A DNA stretch of 25,589 nt from an uncultured Roseburia sp. (GCA_947652855.1 CANTEO010000038.1:1-25589), one strand, 5' to 3'. Shown: positions 14,480 to 23,992, counted from the stretch's first letter. The notes: generated by a model not told the origin, from the letters alone. Numbers and translations are program-made.

Positions 14480-16004
14480 CGCGAACCTCCCTCACAATTT
14501 TCACGCCCCATCGCCATGTATCCCAAAACACAGGGCTTCTAATATGCAGCGCCGCAATCACCCCCGCGGAAATCAGCGCCGCCGCTATTCCCTTGCCAAA
14601 AAACGACAGGATTACATTCAGCTTGATAAACTGACAGGCAAAGCCGGCAAGGACGCACGCCGCAGCAGCAGTGAACGCGGAAAAAGCCATCTGCCATAAG
14701 TACCCATGCATTTTCGCCCTGTCCTTGAAATACGCTTGAAACAAAACGCTTGTCCCCCATGGAAAATTGACAAACAGCACGCTAATAACAGTAGAAAGAA
14801 TAATTCCATGTATCCCAATTTTGCTTACCAACATTAAATTAAGCGCCAAATTAACAGCCGAAGATACCAAGGGCATATATCTGCCTTCCCACCACACGCC
14901 GGTCGCCTGCCTGTAAATATAGCAGGGGTCATTGATCATAAACACATAAAAATAAATGGCAAAAAGGGCTACGGCTGTATCTGGCAAAAGGTAGGAGGCC
15001 CCAACCCATAATCGAATAAACGTCTGTGCCGACACAAGAAAGCAAGCCGTCATCACTGTCGACAGAGCGGTTTCCATAAAGCTGCATTTTTTCAGCATTG
15101 CCAAATTCGCTTCCTTCGATTCCTTCACCACATAGTTTCCAATGACCGGCGTAATTGAGACCCCAATAATGCCAATCAAATTTGACAATGCCTGAATGAC
15201 GCACATATAATTAGAGTATTTTCCCAAAATCTCAAGTCCAAGAAAGCCTGAAATTACAATATTGTCCACAGAGGAAAAAAAGGTGTTCCCTATTTTATGG
15301 CATATCAGGCCTTTCACATTTTTCTTAATTTGCCGCAGCTCTTCTTTCGACAACGTCCCCTCGCAACGATACTCGCCAAAAAAACGATCCGTGTAACGCT
15401 TGGTTAAATAATTGCTCAATACCGTTGAAGCCGGAAGCAAAACAAGATAGGCGTAAAAATTTTTGAACAGCAGAAGCGTCAGCATTTGCGCTAGATTTTG
15501 CATCACATAAATCCCTGTATGAATGTTGCTGTCTATATCGACTCGCTGCGACGCAACTAACAGAGACCTTCGATATGCAAACAAAACATAGCTAAGAACC
15601 GTATTCAGCAAATAGATATCAAACAGGATATAGATGTTCATATCCTCTGGGACGCTCCCATGGATCAAATGCGTTAAAAATGGAGAGACCGCCATCCCCA
15701 AAGCAAATATGACGGCTCCAATTGCTAAATAGCACTTTCTATAAAAATTCAGCAATGCCGAAACACGCCTCTTATCCCCATTTGCCATTGGCTCGTACAT
15801 ACTGTAGACAAGCGCATCCCCAAATCCAAGCTCCGCCAGGCTTAACATTCCTATAACGGAGGAAAACAAAGAAGACAGGCCCGCATACTCCACGCCAAGA
15901 ACAGAAATAAGGATTGTCCTCATTCCAAAGGGCAATAAAATCATTGCAATCCGGTTTGCCGCGCTCCACCATAAATTACGGGCCGCATTCGCTGTCCTGC
16001 TCAT
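14457..16004 (-). CDS. Polysaccharide flippase (Wzx/MATE-like, polysaccharide biosynthesis family)
   Basis: This multi-pass membrane protein is expected to flip the undecaprenyl-linked repeat unit across the membrane. The 515-residue sequence starts MSRTANAARNLWWSAANRIA, followed by LPFGMRTILISVLGVEYAGL and LSSLFSSVIGMLSLAELGFG. This is the N-terminal pattern of clostridial Wzx-type proteins. Many hydrophobic helices follow along the whole length. The ATG at 16004 overlaps the preceding stop as ATGA, implying coupled translation; an in-frame ATG 15 bases earlier is possible. Its stop at 14457 lies inside the downstream GH88-like remnant. Confidence 0.88.
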   Translation of the reverse strand: MSRTANAARNLWWSAANRIAMILLPFGMRTILISVLGVEYAGLSSLFSSVIGMLSLAELGFGDALVYSMYEPMANGDKRRVSALLNFYRKCYLAIGAVIFALGMAVSPFLTHLIHGSVPEDMNIYILFDIYLLNTVLSYVLFAYRRSLLVASQRVDIDSNIHTGIYVMQNLAQMLTLLLFKNFYAYLVLLPASTVLSNYLTKRYTDRFFGEYRCEGTLSKEELRQIKKNVKGLICHKIGNTFFSSVDNIVISGFLGLEILGKYSNYMCVIQALSNLIGIIGVSITPVIGNYVVKESKEANLAMLKKCSFMETALSTVMTACFLVSAQTFIRLWVGASYLLPDTAVALFAIYFYVFMINDPCYIYRQATGVWWEGRYMPLVSSAVNLALNLMLVSKIGIHGIILSTVISVLFVNFPWGTSVLFQAYFKDRAKMHGYLWQMAFSAFTAAAACVLAGFACQFIKLNVILSFFGKGIAAALISAGVIAALHIRSPVFWDTWRWGVKIVREVRGGVRNRR

Positions 16005-17104
16005 AACCCATTCTCGCAATTCTGCATATTCTTTTGTTGGATCATTTCAAAATAACGCCTTAAAAAAAGCTCTGTCTTTTTCTTTTCTGCCGTCATGACA
16101 TCCCTAACCCCTTCATACGAAACCGCCTGCTCCCACTTTTTGTCCGAATTTGAGGCGACTCTTCCCTCAAGCCCAAATTTTTTCAGCAATGTCTTAAGCC
16201 GTGAAAACATATCTTCTTGATGATCCTTTCTATGAAACGCCCAAAACGCCCTTTCAAAAATAATGGAAAAGCTCACTGCATGAAAGGAATCGGTAAAGAC
16301 CATCTGCGCATGATCGGCAAAATATAAAAATTCCCTCGGCCCGGATACATAATGGGCGGATCCCTTTTCATATAAATCCACTCTTTGATATCCCGTCTTT
16401 TTCTCATACTGCTCAATCAGCTCCCAATCCGCCCTAGAAGGCCTCCCCAAAAAATAACAAACAAAATAGGCTTCTCCCAACGGCTCCCTTGGCTTTCTTT
16501 CAATGGCTCTCCACTGACCCTTATCCAGATAAAACACGGGATCCAATAAGACATCCGCCTCTCTCCCGCACAGCTCTTTCACTATGCTCTTTCCGGCATC
16601 CTCCCGCACGGAAAGCAGGTCAAAATGCTTCAAGCCATCCACATAACGCCCTTTCAGCTCATTTGGAATCTGATCAACGCCAAAGCTGGCGGCAAGGGAG
16701 CAGCGGACGCAGCCTACAGGAAAATCAGCAAAATAAAATCCTGAATCCTTAAGCTCTATTGGATTCCAAACCTGATCGCTCCCAACTATGATTCCCGCAA
16801 ACTGCCGCATCTGCTTTGCAAAAGAACCCATCCTGACTACATTTAAAAGCTCTTGATTAAACGCGGCAAAATTCAGATATCGGCGCGACCTGGCCTGATA
16901 CGGATTTGAAAAAGCAGAAAAGAGCTTTCTAGCCCCCGCCTTCAGCAGCCCTGACGCACAGCCCCTTATCCTGCCGTCATCATAAGCGACGCTCCTCGGC
17001 TCAAATCCCCACTCCTTCACCATTTGCTCCACCGCGTAATTTTGAAGCCGGTTCCCATAATTAAAGCAGCCATAAAGCGTTAGAACTGCAATCTTATTTT
17101 TCAT
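16001..17104 (-). CDS. Polysaccharide pyruvyl transferase family protein
   Basis: Members of this family (PF04230) transfer pyruvate from phosphoenolpyruvate to form ketals on exported sugars, adding negative charge. The 367-residue protein begins MKNKIAVLTLYGCFNYGNRL. It shows GIIVGSDQVWNP (about residues 105-116), LLSVREDAGKSIV and DVLLDPVFYL. VFTDSFHAVSFSIIF, the C-terminal family motif, follows. The ATG at 17104 was chosen as the natural family N-terminus; GGAGG lies 11 bases upstream, inside the end of the polymerase gene. It is coupled by ATGA overlap to the flippase downstream. The family is firm; the acceptor sugar is not known, and related proteins sometimes act on other substrates. 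Confidence 0.88.
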   Translation of the reverse strand: MKNKIAVLTLYGCFNYGNRLQNYAVEQMVKEWGFEPRSVAYDDGRIRGCASGLLKAGARKLFSAFSNPYQARSRRYLNFAAFNQELLNVVRMGSFAKQMRQFAGIIVGSDQVWNPIELKDSGFYFADFPVGCVRCSLAASFGVDQIPNELKGRYVDGLKHFDLLSVREDAGKSIVKELCGREADVLLDPVFYLDKGQWRAIERKPREPLGEAYFVCYFLGRPSRADWELIEQYEKKTGYQRVDLYEKGSAHYVSGPREFLYFADHAQMVFTDSFHAVSFSIIFERAFWAFHRKDHQEDMFSRLKTLLKKFGLEGRVASNSDKKWEQAVSYEGVRDVMTAEKKKTELFLRRYFEMIQQKNMQNCENGL

Positions 17105-18344
17105 TCCATCCCACACCTCCAAACGTAAGCATCACAGAGATAAAATAAAACATATAATAAAACGGCTGATCGAACTGCACGCCAGACACCCCATAGATTA
17201 AGAAAAACAGCTGATAGCACATTGCAAACTCCATGGGAACCCGAAGCAGGCTATCTTCCTGACATGCAAGGGCCTGCTTGACCGCTGTGGCAAACGTAGC
17301 CAATGCCGGCACGATAAAGCCAGCAAGGCCCAAAATCCCGCCCTCACATAACAGCTACAGATAAATATTATGCACATTTACAAGATACGTCCCCAAATAC
17401 TCATTATAGTAATTTCTCTGAAAGTAGTACCATCCCTTCCCCCTAAGCGGGCTTTGCCGAAACCACTCCCATGCCTGTAAAAAGGAGCTGTACCGGCCGC
17501 TTGTCACCTGATTGGCGGATGACTCGCTCTGTTCGGCAAACAATGACAACACGAGATTTACCATACGGTTCAGCTGCGAGGACTCTCCTATCAGCCGGAT
17601 CAACGCCCATAGCAAAAGCGCAGCCACAACGCCAAGCGCAGCCAGCTTTAATACATGAGCCAATTTCCTCTTTTTTCCTGAAAAAAACCAGTAATCAAAA
17701 AAGATCACTAGGCACGCCACAAAAAAATGCGCGCGCTTGCCCACGAAAATCAATGAGATTACCAAAAATGAAATCTCAAAGTATCTCTTTCGCTTCCTCA
17801 CCAGAAGCACAAACACCGCCAGGCAGATCACGCCCGCAGTGATGGACACCTCTGGAAAAATGCCCGAATAATAATTGTTCGACTGCACTTGCCGCATCAA
17901 TGTCTCCTGATATGGTAGCGGATACAATTGATAGACCGTTGAAAACAAAATCCCCGGGCTTAGTTTTTCCAGATAGACCGAGGCGGCCGTTACAATCCCC
18001 ATCCCTCTGATTAAGCCAAAGATCAAAGAATCGCCCTTAACCGCCGCCGCCTTTGTGTTCATTGCCACCAAGGTCAGCAGGAAAAATTCAACAAACGCCC
18101 TCTGATTTTCCCCTTGCGCAATCAGAATGCTAAGCGGAAACAAAAACCACAGTAATTTCCTATCTTTTAGGCGAAAGCCTTTGAAGCCTGAAAGATAGTC
18201 GTTCATGGACAGAACGACAAAACAAATCAAAATTGCAATTCGCGCATATGGGTTTGAAAAATATGTGGCGATCAACGCATAGATCACTAAGAAAACTAAC
18301 TTCAGCTCTTTTTTATTCATGACAATCTTCATGGCTTTCCTCAT
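17094..18344 (-). pseudogene. Wzy/O-antigen-ligase-type polymerase interrupted by an in-frame TAG
   Basis: This multi-pass membrane protein of the Wzy/WaaL class would join repeat units on the outer face of the membrane. From ATG 18344 (ATGA overlap with the remnant upstream) there are 329 codons with many hydrophobic helices. The typical loop ending is GRYSSFLQAWEWFRQSPLRG. At VHNIYL a TAG (17355-17357) replaces the position where this family normally has a Gln codon. The same frame then continues for 86 codons with LLCEGGILGLAGFIVPALAT and further helices to 17094. A single C-to-T change from CAG to TAG explains it. The recombinase gene here ends in TAG, so TAG is a true stop in this genome. 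Start alternatives are 18332 and 18320. Confidence 0.82.
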
Positions 18345-18621
18345 CTCATTTCTATTTCTGCAACGCTTCTTCCTCCGACAAGAAGCTGATAAACGCCCCT
18401 CGCCGACCGCTTCATCGCCGTTCCTATCCACATTGTCAAAAGAACCGCCAACGCCGGAAGGCAGACATATCCCAATGCCATCGCCAACGCGCTGTCCTTC
18501 CATAAAAGAGAAACCGCCTTTTTCAATGGATACGCGCCAACGGCTTTCTTTGCATAACCTGCATCATAACCGCTAAGATTCCATTTACATATTTTATTTC
18601 CCCACTTAGCTTCTCACTCAT
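18341..18621 (-). pseudogene. Degraded acyltransferase-like remnant
   Basis: An ATG at 18621, overlapping the end of the upstream glycosyltransferase gene, opens MSEKLSGEIKYVNGILAVMM. This resembles the N-terminus of clostridial membrane acyltransferases. The frame then stops at a TGA. From the middle of this stretch another frame reads SGYDAGYAKKAVGAYPLKKA, then a hydrophobic helix and ARGVYQLLVGGR, like an acyltransferase C-terminus, ending at 18341. The two ends are consistent with a gene that lost its whole middle plus its frame. The identification is tentative because only about 90 codons remain. Confidence 0.45.
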
Positions 18622-19699
18622 TTTGCCCGCCCGCCTTATGGATCACTTTGCCACGGAGCCAAACATACGCTCCTCTTAAATGATTCCGAAACCCAAACAA
18701 AACACTGTATATGAGATTTGCCATGACGCTGCTGTCCATTCGGATCGTGCTTGCCACCAGCCGGCTCAGCAGATCCCTCCTGTCGCTCCTCACATATCTC
18801 TTTTCCTCATCAAGCGCAAAAAGCTCCCTAAGCTTCCTATTCTTCTCCCAAAAAGACAACGGGCATTCTTTCCTGTAAAGGTTATAGATTCCGGCAGAAA
18901 TATAATCCAGATAAAAATTCCCGATCAAAACCATTCCTTTGCCTTTCATCCAGCCATTTGCCCGATACAATTCGTTTACGGCATTTAAGCACTTTAAGAT
19001 CATAGAATAAAGATCCTCTTTATAGGAATTCACGCCAGTGACCGCATCTCGCCGAATATAACGGTACGGCGTTTTTTTCACAAGCGCAAGGCTCTCCGCG
19101 GCCAATAAAAAAGCCGCATTGAATACCAAATCCTCCCCCGTCTTCAGTTCAGGATCATATGCCAAATGGCGTTTCAAAACCGTTCTTTTTCGAAAGCATT
19201 TACAGACGCTGACGTTCAACAGCCCATCCGCCCCAAACGCAAGCGCCTCTTTTTTCATCTCATCCCGGCTCCTGCACTCCACGTCCTCTTGAAACGCATT
19301 CGTTATCGTTTTCCCCTCTTTTTCAAAGACAATCACATACCCTGCCGCCACAAGGTCAAACCCTCCCTTTACCGCCTTGCCCGCAAGGCATTCCACGTAA
19401 TCCGGCATTACGTAATCGTCCGCGTCCACAAAAAGGATATAGTCCCCCCTGGAGACGCGAATCCCATAATTTCTGGCATCGGACACGCCGGAGTTTTGCT
19501 TATGATAATAGGAAAGAATCTCGACGTCCCGGTACTTCTCACAGACGCTTTTTGTATTGTCCGTGCTGCCGTCGTCCACCACAATCAGCTCATACGTCAG
19601 CCCCGTCTCCTGACGCAGCAAGGAATCTATGCATTTTTCAAGATACGCCCCACAATTGAATGTCGGGATGATCACTGAAACGTCATACGTTGTCTCCAT
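18614..19699 (-). CDS. Glycosyltransferase family 2
   Basis: This is a cytoplasmic-face GT-A glycosyltransferase that would add one sugar to the lipid-linked repeat unit. The 361-residue protein begins METTYDVSVIIPTFNCGAYL and has LIVVDDGSTDNTKSVCEKY (nucleotide-binding Asp pair). NSGVSDARNYGIRVSRGDYI and FVDADD, with the metal-binding DxD-type motif, follow. TGEDLVFNAAFLL carries the usual ED base motif. The ATG at 19699 has GAGG six bases upstream within the end of the preceding gene, four bases from its stop. The donor and acceptor cannot be told from sequence alone. Confidence 0.9.
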   Translation of the reverse strand: METTYDVSVIIPTFNCGAYLEKCIDSLLRQETGLTYELIVVDDGSTDNTKSVCEKYRDVEILSYYHKQNSGVSDARNYGIRVSRGDYILFVDADDYVMPDYVECLAGKAVKGGFDLVAAGYVIVFEKEGKTITNAFQEDVECRSRDEMKKEALAFGADGLLNVSVCKCFRKRTVLKRHLAYDPELKTGEDLVFNAAFLLAAESLALVKKTPYRYIRRDAVTGVNSYKEDLYSMILKCLNAVNELYRANGWMKGKGMVLIGNFYLDYISAGIYNLYRKECPLSFWEKNRKLRELFALDEEKRYVRSDRRDLLSRLVASTIRMDSSVMANLIYSVLFGFRNHLRGAYVWLRGKVIHKAGGQNE

Positions 19700-19702
19700 C
19701 CT

Positions 19703-20800
19703 TCACCTCATCATCTCCCAAAACTGCTGTAAGCTCCCTAAATCCTCCTGCGCCGCATATTCAATGGCATACGGCTCTATGGCCGCAAGATTTCGCGTTC
19801 TGTTCTGAAAGCGAATTTCTGGCCCCTCGTCCATCACCTCTTTTATTTTCGCAGACAGCCGGGCGCTGTCGTCTGCAGGGACAAGATACCGCTCCGGCAA
19901 AAGGGCTGCGCCCGCAAGGCACTGTCTGGTCGTAATCACTTCAAGGCCATGCGCCATCGCCTCCAAAATCACAAGCCCCCAAACATCCCGGCGCGTTGGC
20001 AGCACAAACACATCTGACGCCATATAATATTTTCTTAGCGTATCCTTTTCACAAAAATCAATGAAATGCGTCCGTTCTCTAACAGATGGCTCCATATCGC
20101 CTTCGTACCGTTTTTTCTCTTTGGATCCAATTAGATAAAGCTGATAGCCTCCCTTTATATCCGCTAAGGCACGCAGCAGGACGTCAAACCCCTTGACTGG
20201 AATAAATTTCCCAACCGCAAGGATGGTATAGGCGTCCTTCATTCCAAGCTCCTTTTTCCATTTCCTCTTTTCTGCCTCGCTAAGCGGCTCCTTTATCAAA
20301 TCTTCCCGTGACAGGGACGAAAAGCGATGCCGGAACAGGATCGGATTTTGACGCGCGTAATGGCGCAGGAACGCATCCGTCTGTTCGGACGTGCTAAAGT
20401 ATGCGGCTGCCTTTCTTATAAAAAAGGATTTCACCCATTTTTTGAAAACGAGCTCTTTTTGCGGCACAAAGCCTCCGTCCACGGAAAGCAAAAACGGCAT
20501 CCTATGCAAATGCAGATAGAGGATCAAGAGCTGCTGCCCCAAAAATCCGTATCCGTCTAAAATCAGGATGCGTCCGTTCAGCTCCTCTGCCTGCTTCAAA
20601 TCATAGACGACGCCTTTCCCAAACGGCCTTCCAATGTCTTTCACCCTGGCATTTTGGGGAATATAATTGATATAGCCGGAAGGGACATCCTTTTCATATT
20701 GATTCAAATGATAGACGACGACATCGCATTGCTTGCCCAATTCATTCATCCATTTCATTCGGAATGGGGCCAAATTTTGTGTAAATAAAGCCAGTTTCAT
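19703..20800 (-). CDS. Glycosyltransferase family 4 (group 1)
   Basis: This GT-B fold transferase of 365 residues starts MKLALFTQNLAPFRMKWMNE, the N-terminal pattern of GT4 enzymes. The C-terminal nucleotide-sugar domain shows ILAVGKFIPVKGFDVLLRAL (about 205-225), YLIGSKEKKRYE and VFVLPTRRDVWGLVILEAMA. The last holds the EAMA part of the E-x7-E region. The ATG at 20800 follows GGAG by a short spacer. It lies 26 bases downstream of the broken GT2 gene and overlaps no gene. The sugar specificity is unknown. Confidence 0.88.
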   Translation of the reverse strand: MKLALFTQNLAPFRMKWMNELGKQCDVVVYHLNQYEKDVPSGYINYIPQNARVKDIGRPFGKGVVYDLKQAEELNGRILILDGYGFLGQQLLILYLHLHRMPFLLSVDGGFVPQKELVFKKWVKSFFIRKAAAYFSTSEQTDAFLRHYARQNPILFRHRFSSLSREDLIKEPLSEAEKRKWKKELGMKDAYTILAVGKFIPVKGFDVLLRALADIKGGYQLYLIGSKEKKRYEGDMEPSVRERTHFIDFCEKDTLRKYYMASDVFVLPTRRDVWGLVILEAMAHGLEVITTRQCLAGAALLPERYLVPADDSARLSAKIKEVMDEGPEIRFQNRTRNLAAIEPYAIEYAAQEDLGSLQQFWEMMR

Positions 20801-20826
20801 CGTTCTCCAACAGACGTATCGGCATC

Positions 20827-21698
20827 CTATAAGAGCTTTGCGATTTTCCAGAATAAATATGGAGACACACGCATAAGGCCGCTCAAAGCACGGATCCGAA
20901 CGTCTTTCACTTTCCGTATATTTTTTAATTTCTGCTTATAGCCTACTTTTTTTAGCATCTCTTTGGCGCTTTCCCAGTCCGCGCCTTTCGCAAACGAATG
21001 AAAAATCCCAAACGACACTCTCGCGAATACCTGCTCTCCCGTAATTTGATGCGCAAACGGCTGACGAGAGACGGTCTGCCCAAACTCATGAAAAAACCTC
21101 TCCACATAGTCAAGCCTTGGGCTTGACATCAAAGAGCCGTCATGAATCAGGTACTTATAAGAACGGGATGATACATATCCGCCCTTTTCCACTCTATTTA
21201 ACAGCCTCCAAAGATACTCCGCGTCTTCTCCAAATCGAAGCGCTTCATTAAAATAAAGCTCCTCCTGCTCCAAAAACTCTTTTTTCAAAAGCAAGGCGCA
21301 GCAATGGATGCATCTGTCCCGATATAAATGCCCTCTTTGTATTTCGCCCACGTCAATCACAGATGAAGCGGCGCTTGGGCTGACGCGGCTGCCCTGCCTG
21401 TGATTTGCCCGCGTATACTCAAACCCGGAAAACGCAAATTCCAGCCCCTCCCGTTCCGCAAGCTCAAACAAATTTCCAAGATGGCAGTCCGAGATCATGT
21501 CGTCCGCATCTATAAAACATACATATTTGCCCGTCGCCGCATGAATCCCCGCATTCCTCGCCGACGGCAGCCCGCGGTTTTCCTGCTCTATAATTTGATG
21601 CGCCACGGTGGAAGACGAAAGCAGATTCCTCGCAATCCACATCGAATATAGCGTTCGGCGTTATAGACCGGGACAATCACGCTGACCTTATATTCCAT
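20827..21698 (-). pseudogene. Glycosyltransferase family 2, N-terminal deletion and frameshift
   Basis: At ATG 21698 (AAAGGAG upstream) the gene opens with a normal GT2 start, MEYKVSVIVPVYNAERYIR, and then loses the frame. In another frame, from about 21650, GT2 sequence resumes as EQENRGLPSARNAGIHAATG. GKYVCFIDADDM, with the DxD-type motif, and RFGEDAEYLWRLL follow, running to the stop at 20827. Roughly 45 residues that should carry the DDGSTD nucleotide-binding motif are missing between the two parts. The remaining frame is long (about 270 codons) but lacks a proper start and part of the active site, so it is most likely inactive. Confidence 0.78.
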
Positions 21699-21718
21699 TT
21701 ACTCCAAACTCCTTTTTC

Positions 21719-22660
21719 CTAACGCTGCTTTTTGTCCTTTATCACGCAAGCCATATCGCCCAATATCGTTTTTTTGGGATATTGGCGGCAAAAGGCCAGC
21801 AGTGCGGCCAGGCCCCACAGCTTCTTTTTTTCCATAAGACGAATTCTTTTGTGCAGGACGCGGCGCCTTCGTTCAATGAGCGCCGCATCCAACGCATCAA
21901 AATGATTTCTTTGTATGACCTGCTTGAGCCTTTCATACTCCGACAGCTCATTTCTTTTCTGCGCAATCCGCCTTTCTATGCCATACGCGCTTTTTATGGA
22001 GCCAATCCCCGAGGCGTTCGCCGCATGAATCCGGTACTCGCTTAATCGCTCGCGGATTTCATACTCTCCATGGTGAGAAAGGCCAATTAAATGGATCAGC
22101 AGGTCATGCCCATACACGCCGTCCAGATCCATCCCGCTTATAAGCTCCCGAACCGTTCCCCGAAAGGCCATCGCAAATCCCGGATAGTCCATGCGGTATA
22201 AAAATGTCTCAAATGAAAGCTTTCCCTCTTTTTTCCTGACCGGGGGCGCATATCTCGCCCCCTTCAGCGGATGGGAATTTTCGTCGATCATCCGATAGCC
22301 GGAATTGAGCACAAGGCAGTCCGAATGCCGCTCAAATACGGCCTTCATGCTCCGAAGCTTACTCTTATGAAAGACGTCATCCTGATCCGACAAAAAAACA
22401 AGGTCTCCCTTCGTTTTTGCAATCGCATGGAAAAAATTATGGATAAAGCCAAGCCGCGCCTCATTTTGATACAGCCTCCATTTGCCTGTCAGCCCATTTT
22501 TTTCTATAAATTCCGAAACAATCTGAACGGTCGCGTCCGTTGACCCGTCGTCACACAAAATGACTTCATCCGGCTGCAAGTCCTGATTGAAAATAGACGT
22601 CAGCTGCTCTTCTATGTATTTTTCTCCATTGTAGGAGGCCATCGCCACAGAAACTGTCAT
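21719..22660 (-). CDS. Glycosyltransferase family 2 (rhamnosyl/alpha-L type pattern)
   Basis: This 313-residue GT-A glycosyltransferase begins MTVSVAMASYNGEKYIEEQL. It has PDEVILCDDGSTDATVQIV, NFFHAIAKTKGDLVFLSDQD (DxD-like SDQDD) and GHDLLIHLIGLSHHGEYEI. The MASYNG start with SDQDD is typical of a branch that includes rhamnosyl- and related transferases, but donor choice is an inference. The ATG at 22660 has GGAG six bases upstream. The open frame extends 29 codons further up through non-conserved sequence and was trimmed. It appears intact. Confidence 0.88.
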   Translation of the reverse strand: MTVSVAMASYNGEKYIEEQLTSIFNQDLQPDEVILCDDGSTDATVQIVSEFIEKNGLTGKWRLYQNEARLGFIHNFFHAIAKTKGDLVFLSDQDDVFHKSKLRSMKAVFERHSDCLVLNSGYRMIDENSHPLKGARYAPPVRKKEGKLSFETFLYRMDYPGFAMAFRGTVRELISGMDLDGVYGHDLLIHLIGLSHHGEYEIRERLSEYRIHAANASGIGSIKSAYGIERRIAQKRNELSEYERLKQVIQRNHFDALDAALIERRRRVLHKRIRLMEKKKLWGLAALLAFCRQYPKKTILGDMACVIKDKKQR

Positions 22661-22755
22661 ATCCTCTCCTTTATCCGACGCCTTAACAAGACGCGCGCTG
22701 GCGCGCATCCTGACCGGAGGCTTCTCCTGACCGAAGATCCCGCCCAAAGTTCCGA
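22661..22755. other. Short non-coding gap with hairpin and small direct repeat
   Basis: This is the largest gap in the glycosyltransferase part of the operon after the repeat array. It contains a GC-rich palindrome (GCGCGC-TG-GCGCGC, about 22693-22706) and a direct repeat of CCTGACCG. No T-run follows, so a terminator is not supported. Confidence 0.35.
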
Positions 22756-23964
22756 TCAGGCAAGATAACGGTCCATTTCATCCATCAACGTTTTCTTATC
22801 AAAATGCGTTCCGGCATATGCCCTCGCATTCCGGCCCATTTGCAAAAGCTCCTCTTTCTCCATCCGGCACGCCCAGAGCAGGCATTCTTTCAGCCCTTCC
22901 ACGTCGCCCGCCGGGACGCAGAGCCCGCATCCCGCATCGTTTATGACCTTTTCCGTCTCGCCTGACGCCGCCGCAAGGATCGCCTTCCCGCACGCCATAT
23001 AAGACTGCAGCTTTGCCGGAATCGTCTTTTCAAACAGCGCGTCGTCCAAAAATGAGACATACGCCATGTCGCAATGCGCAAGCAGCTCCGGAATCTCCTC
23101 TGCCGGCCTTTTGCCTAAAAAACAAATCAAGTCCGAGACGCCGCTCTTTTGTACCTTCCTTAGCAAATCCTGTTTCTGCCTGCCATCCCCAATCAGGCAG
23201 AACCGGATGCGGCAGCCTTCCCCCTTCAGCAGGCAGGCGGCCTCCACCAATGTATCCAAGCCCTGCGCAGCCCCAATATTGCCCGTGAACATGACGCAAA
23301 AGCCCCCATCCTCCGGAAACTCCGCCCTAGGCTTCCTTTGGGCCGGCCGATAAAACTCTTCCGCATACTGCGGCCAGAAATGAATCTTTTTTGTATCTGC
23401 GCACTTTTTGCGCACCTCCTCCACAAAGCTTTCAGAAGTGCAGAAAATTTTGTCACAATTTTTATAGATATACTTCACCATCCGGTTAATCGGCCCAAGG
23501 ATCAGGGGCGTATGGATCCCTGTGACAATTTCCACATTTTCCGGCCACAGATCCTGCACATACAGATAGCAGGGCAGGCCCCTTCTTTTCGCATACCAGA
23601 CGGCGACCAGGCTCTGCGTCATGGGGGACGTCTCAAAGTTAAAAACCACGTCTGCGTCCAATTTCGTGAGCCTGCTCCAAAAAAAACCGCTGATGACAAA
23701 AGAAAAATAATTTAAAATCAAAGTGAGGGGGCCGGAGCCTCTTGGGATTAACGGAATTCTATGGATCTCTATCCCATTCCATCGCTCCCTTCTTTTTTTT
23801 CGAAGCCCATATCCCTCATAAAATTTGCCTTGCGGGTAATTGGGTATGCCCGTGAGCGCCGTCACCTGATATCCCCTCCTCACCCACTCCCGGCAAATGT
23901 CATTTATCCGAAACTGCTCAGGATAAAAGCACTGGCTCACGACTAAAATTCTTTTTCTTCCCAT
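22756..23964 (-). CDS. Glycosyltransferase family 4, WbuB-like (probable L-FucNAc transferase)
   Basis: The 402-residue GT-B protein begins RILVVSQCFYPEQFRINDIC and continues TGIPNYPQGKFYEGYG, the signature of WbuB-type transferases found with fnlABC in Gram-negative O-antigen clusters. YVQDLWPENVEIVTGI and VMFTGNIGAAQGLDTLVEAA are also present. FEKTIPAKLQSYMACGKAIL covers the donor-binding region. The family resemblance together with capE, capF and capG in the same operon suggests it transfers N-acetyl-L-fucosamine. That part is inference. The ATG at 23964 has GAGGG about nine bases upstream. It is the first sugar gene of the operon visible here, 28 bases after the helicase stop. Confidence 0.88.
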   Translation of the reverse strand: MGRKRILVVSQCFYPEQFRINDICREWVRRGYQVTALTGIPNYPQGKFYEGYGLRKKRRERWNGIEIHRIPLIPRGSGPLTLILNYFSFVISGFFWSRLTKLDADVVFNFETSPMTQSLVAVWYAKRRGLPCYLYVQDLWPENVEIVTGIHTPLILGPINRMVKYIYKNCDKIFCTSESFVEEVRKKCADTKKIHFWPQYAEEFYRPAQRKPRAEFPEDGGFCVMFTGNIGAAQGLDTLVEAACLLKGEGCRIRFCLIGDGRQKQDLLRKVQKSGVSDLICFLGKRPAEEIPELLAHCDMAYVSFLDDALFEKTIPAKLQSYMACGKAILAAASGETEKVINDAGCGLCVPAGDVEGLKECLLWACRMEKEELLQMGRNARAYAGTHFDKKTLMDEMDRYLA

Positions 23965-23992
23965 CCTGACACGCCCTCAATTCCTATCGCCT

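Noticed and set aside
17355..17357. Recoded UAG (pyrrolysine or amber suppression) in the polymerase
   Set aside because: The recombinase gene in the same window ends in TAG, and the local context is best explained by a simple CAG to TAG change.
22690..22755. Terminator between the WbuB-like and GT2 genes
   Set aside because: The GC palindrome is not followed by a T-run in either direction, and the genes read as one operon.
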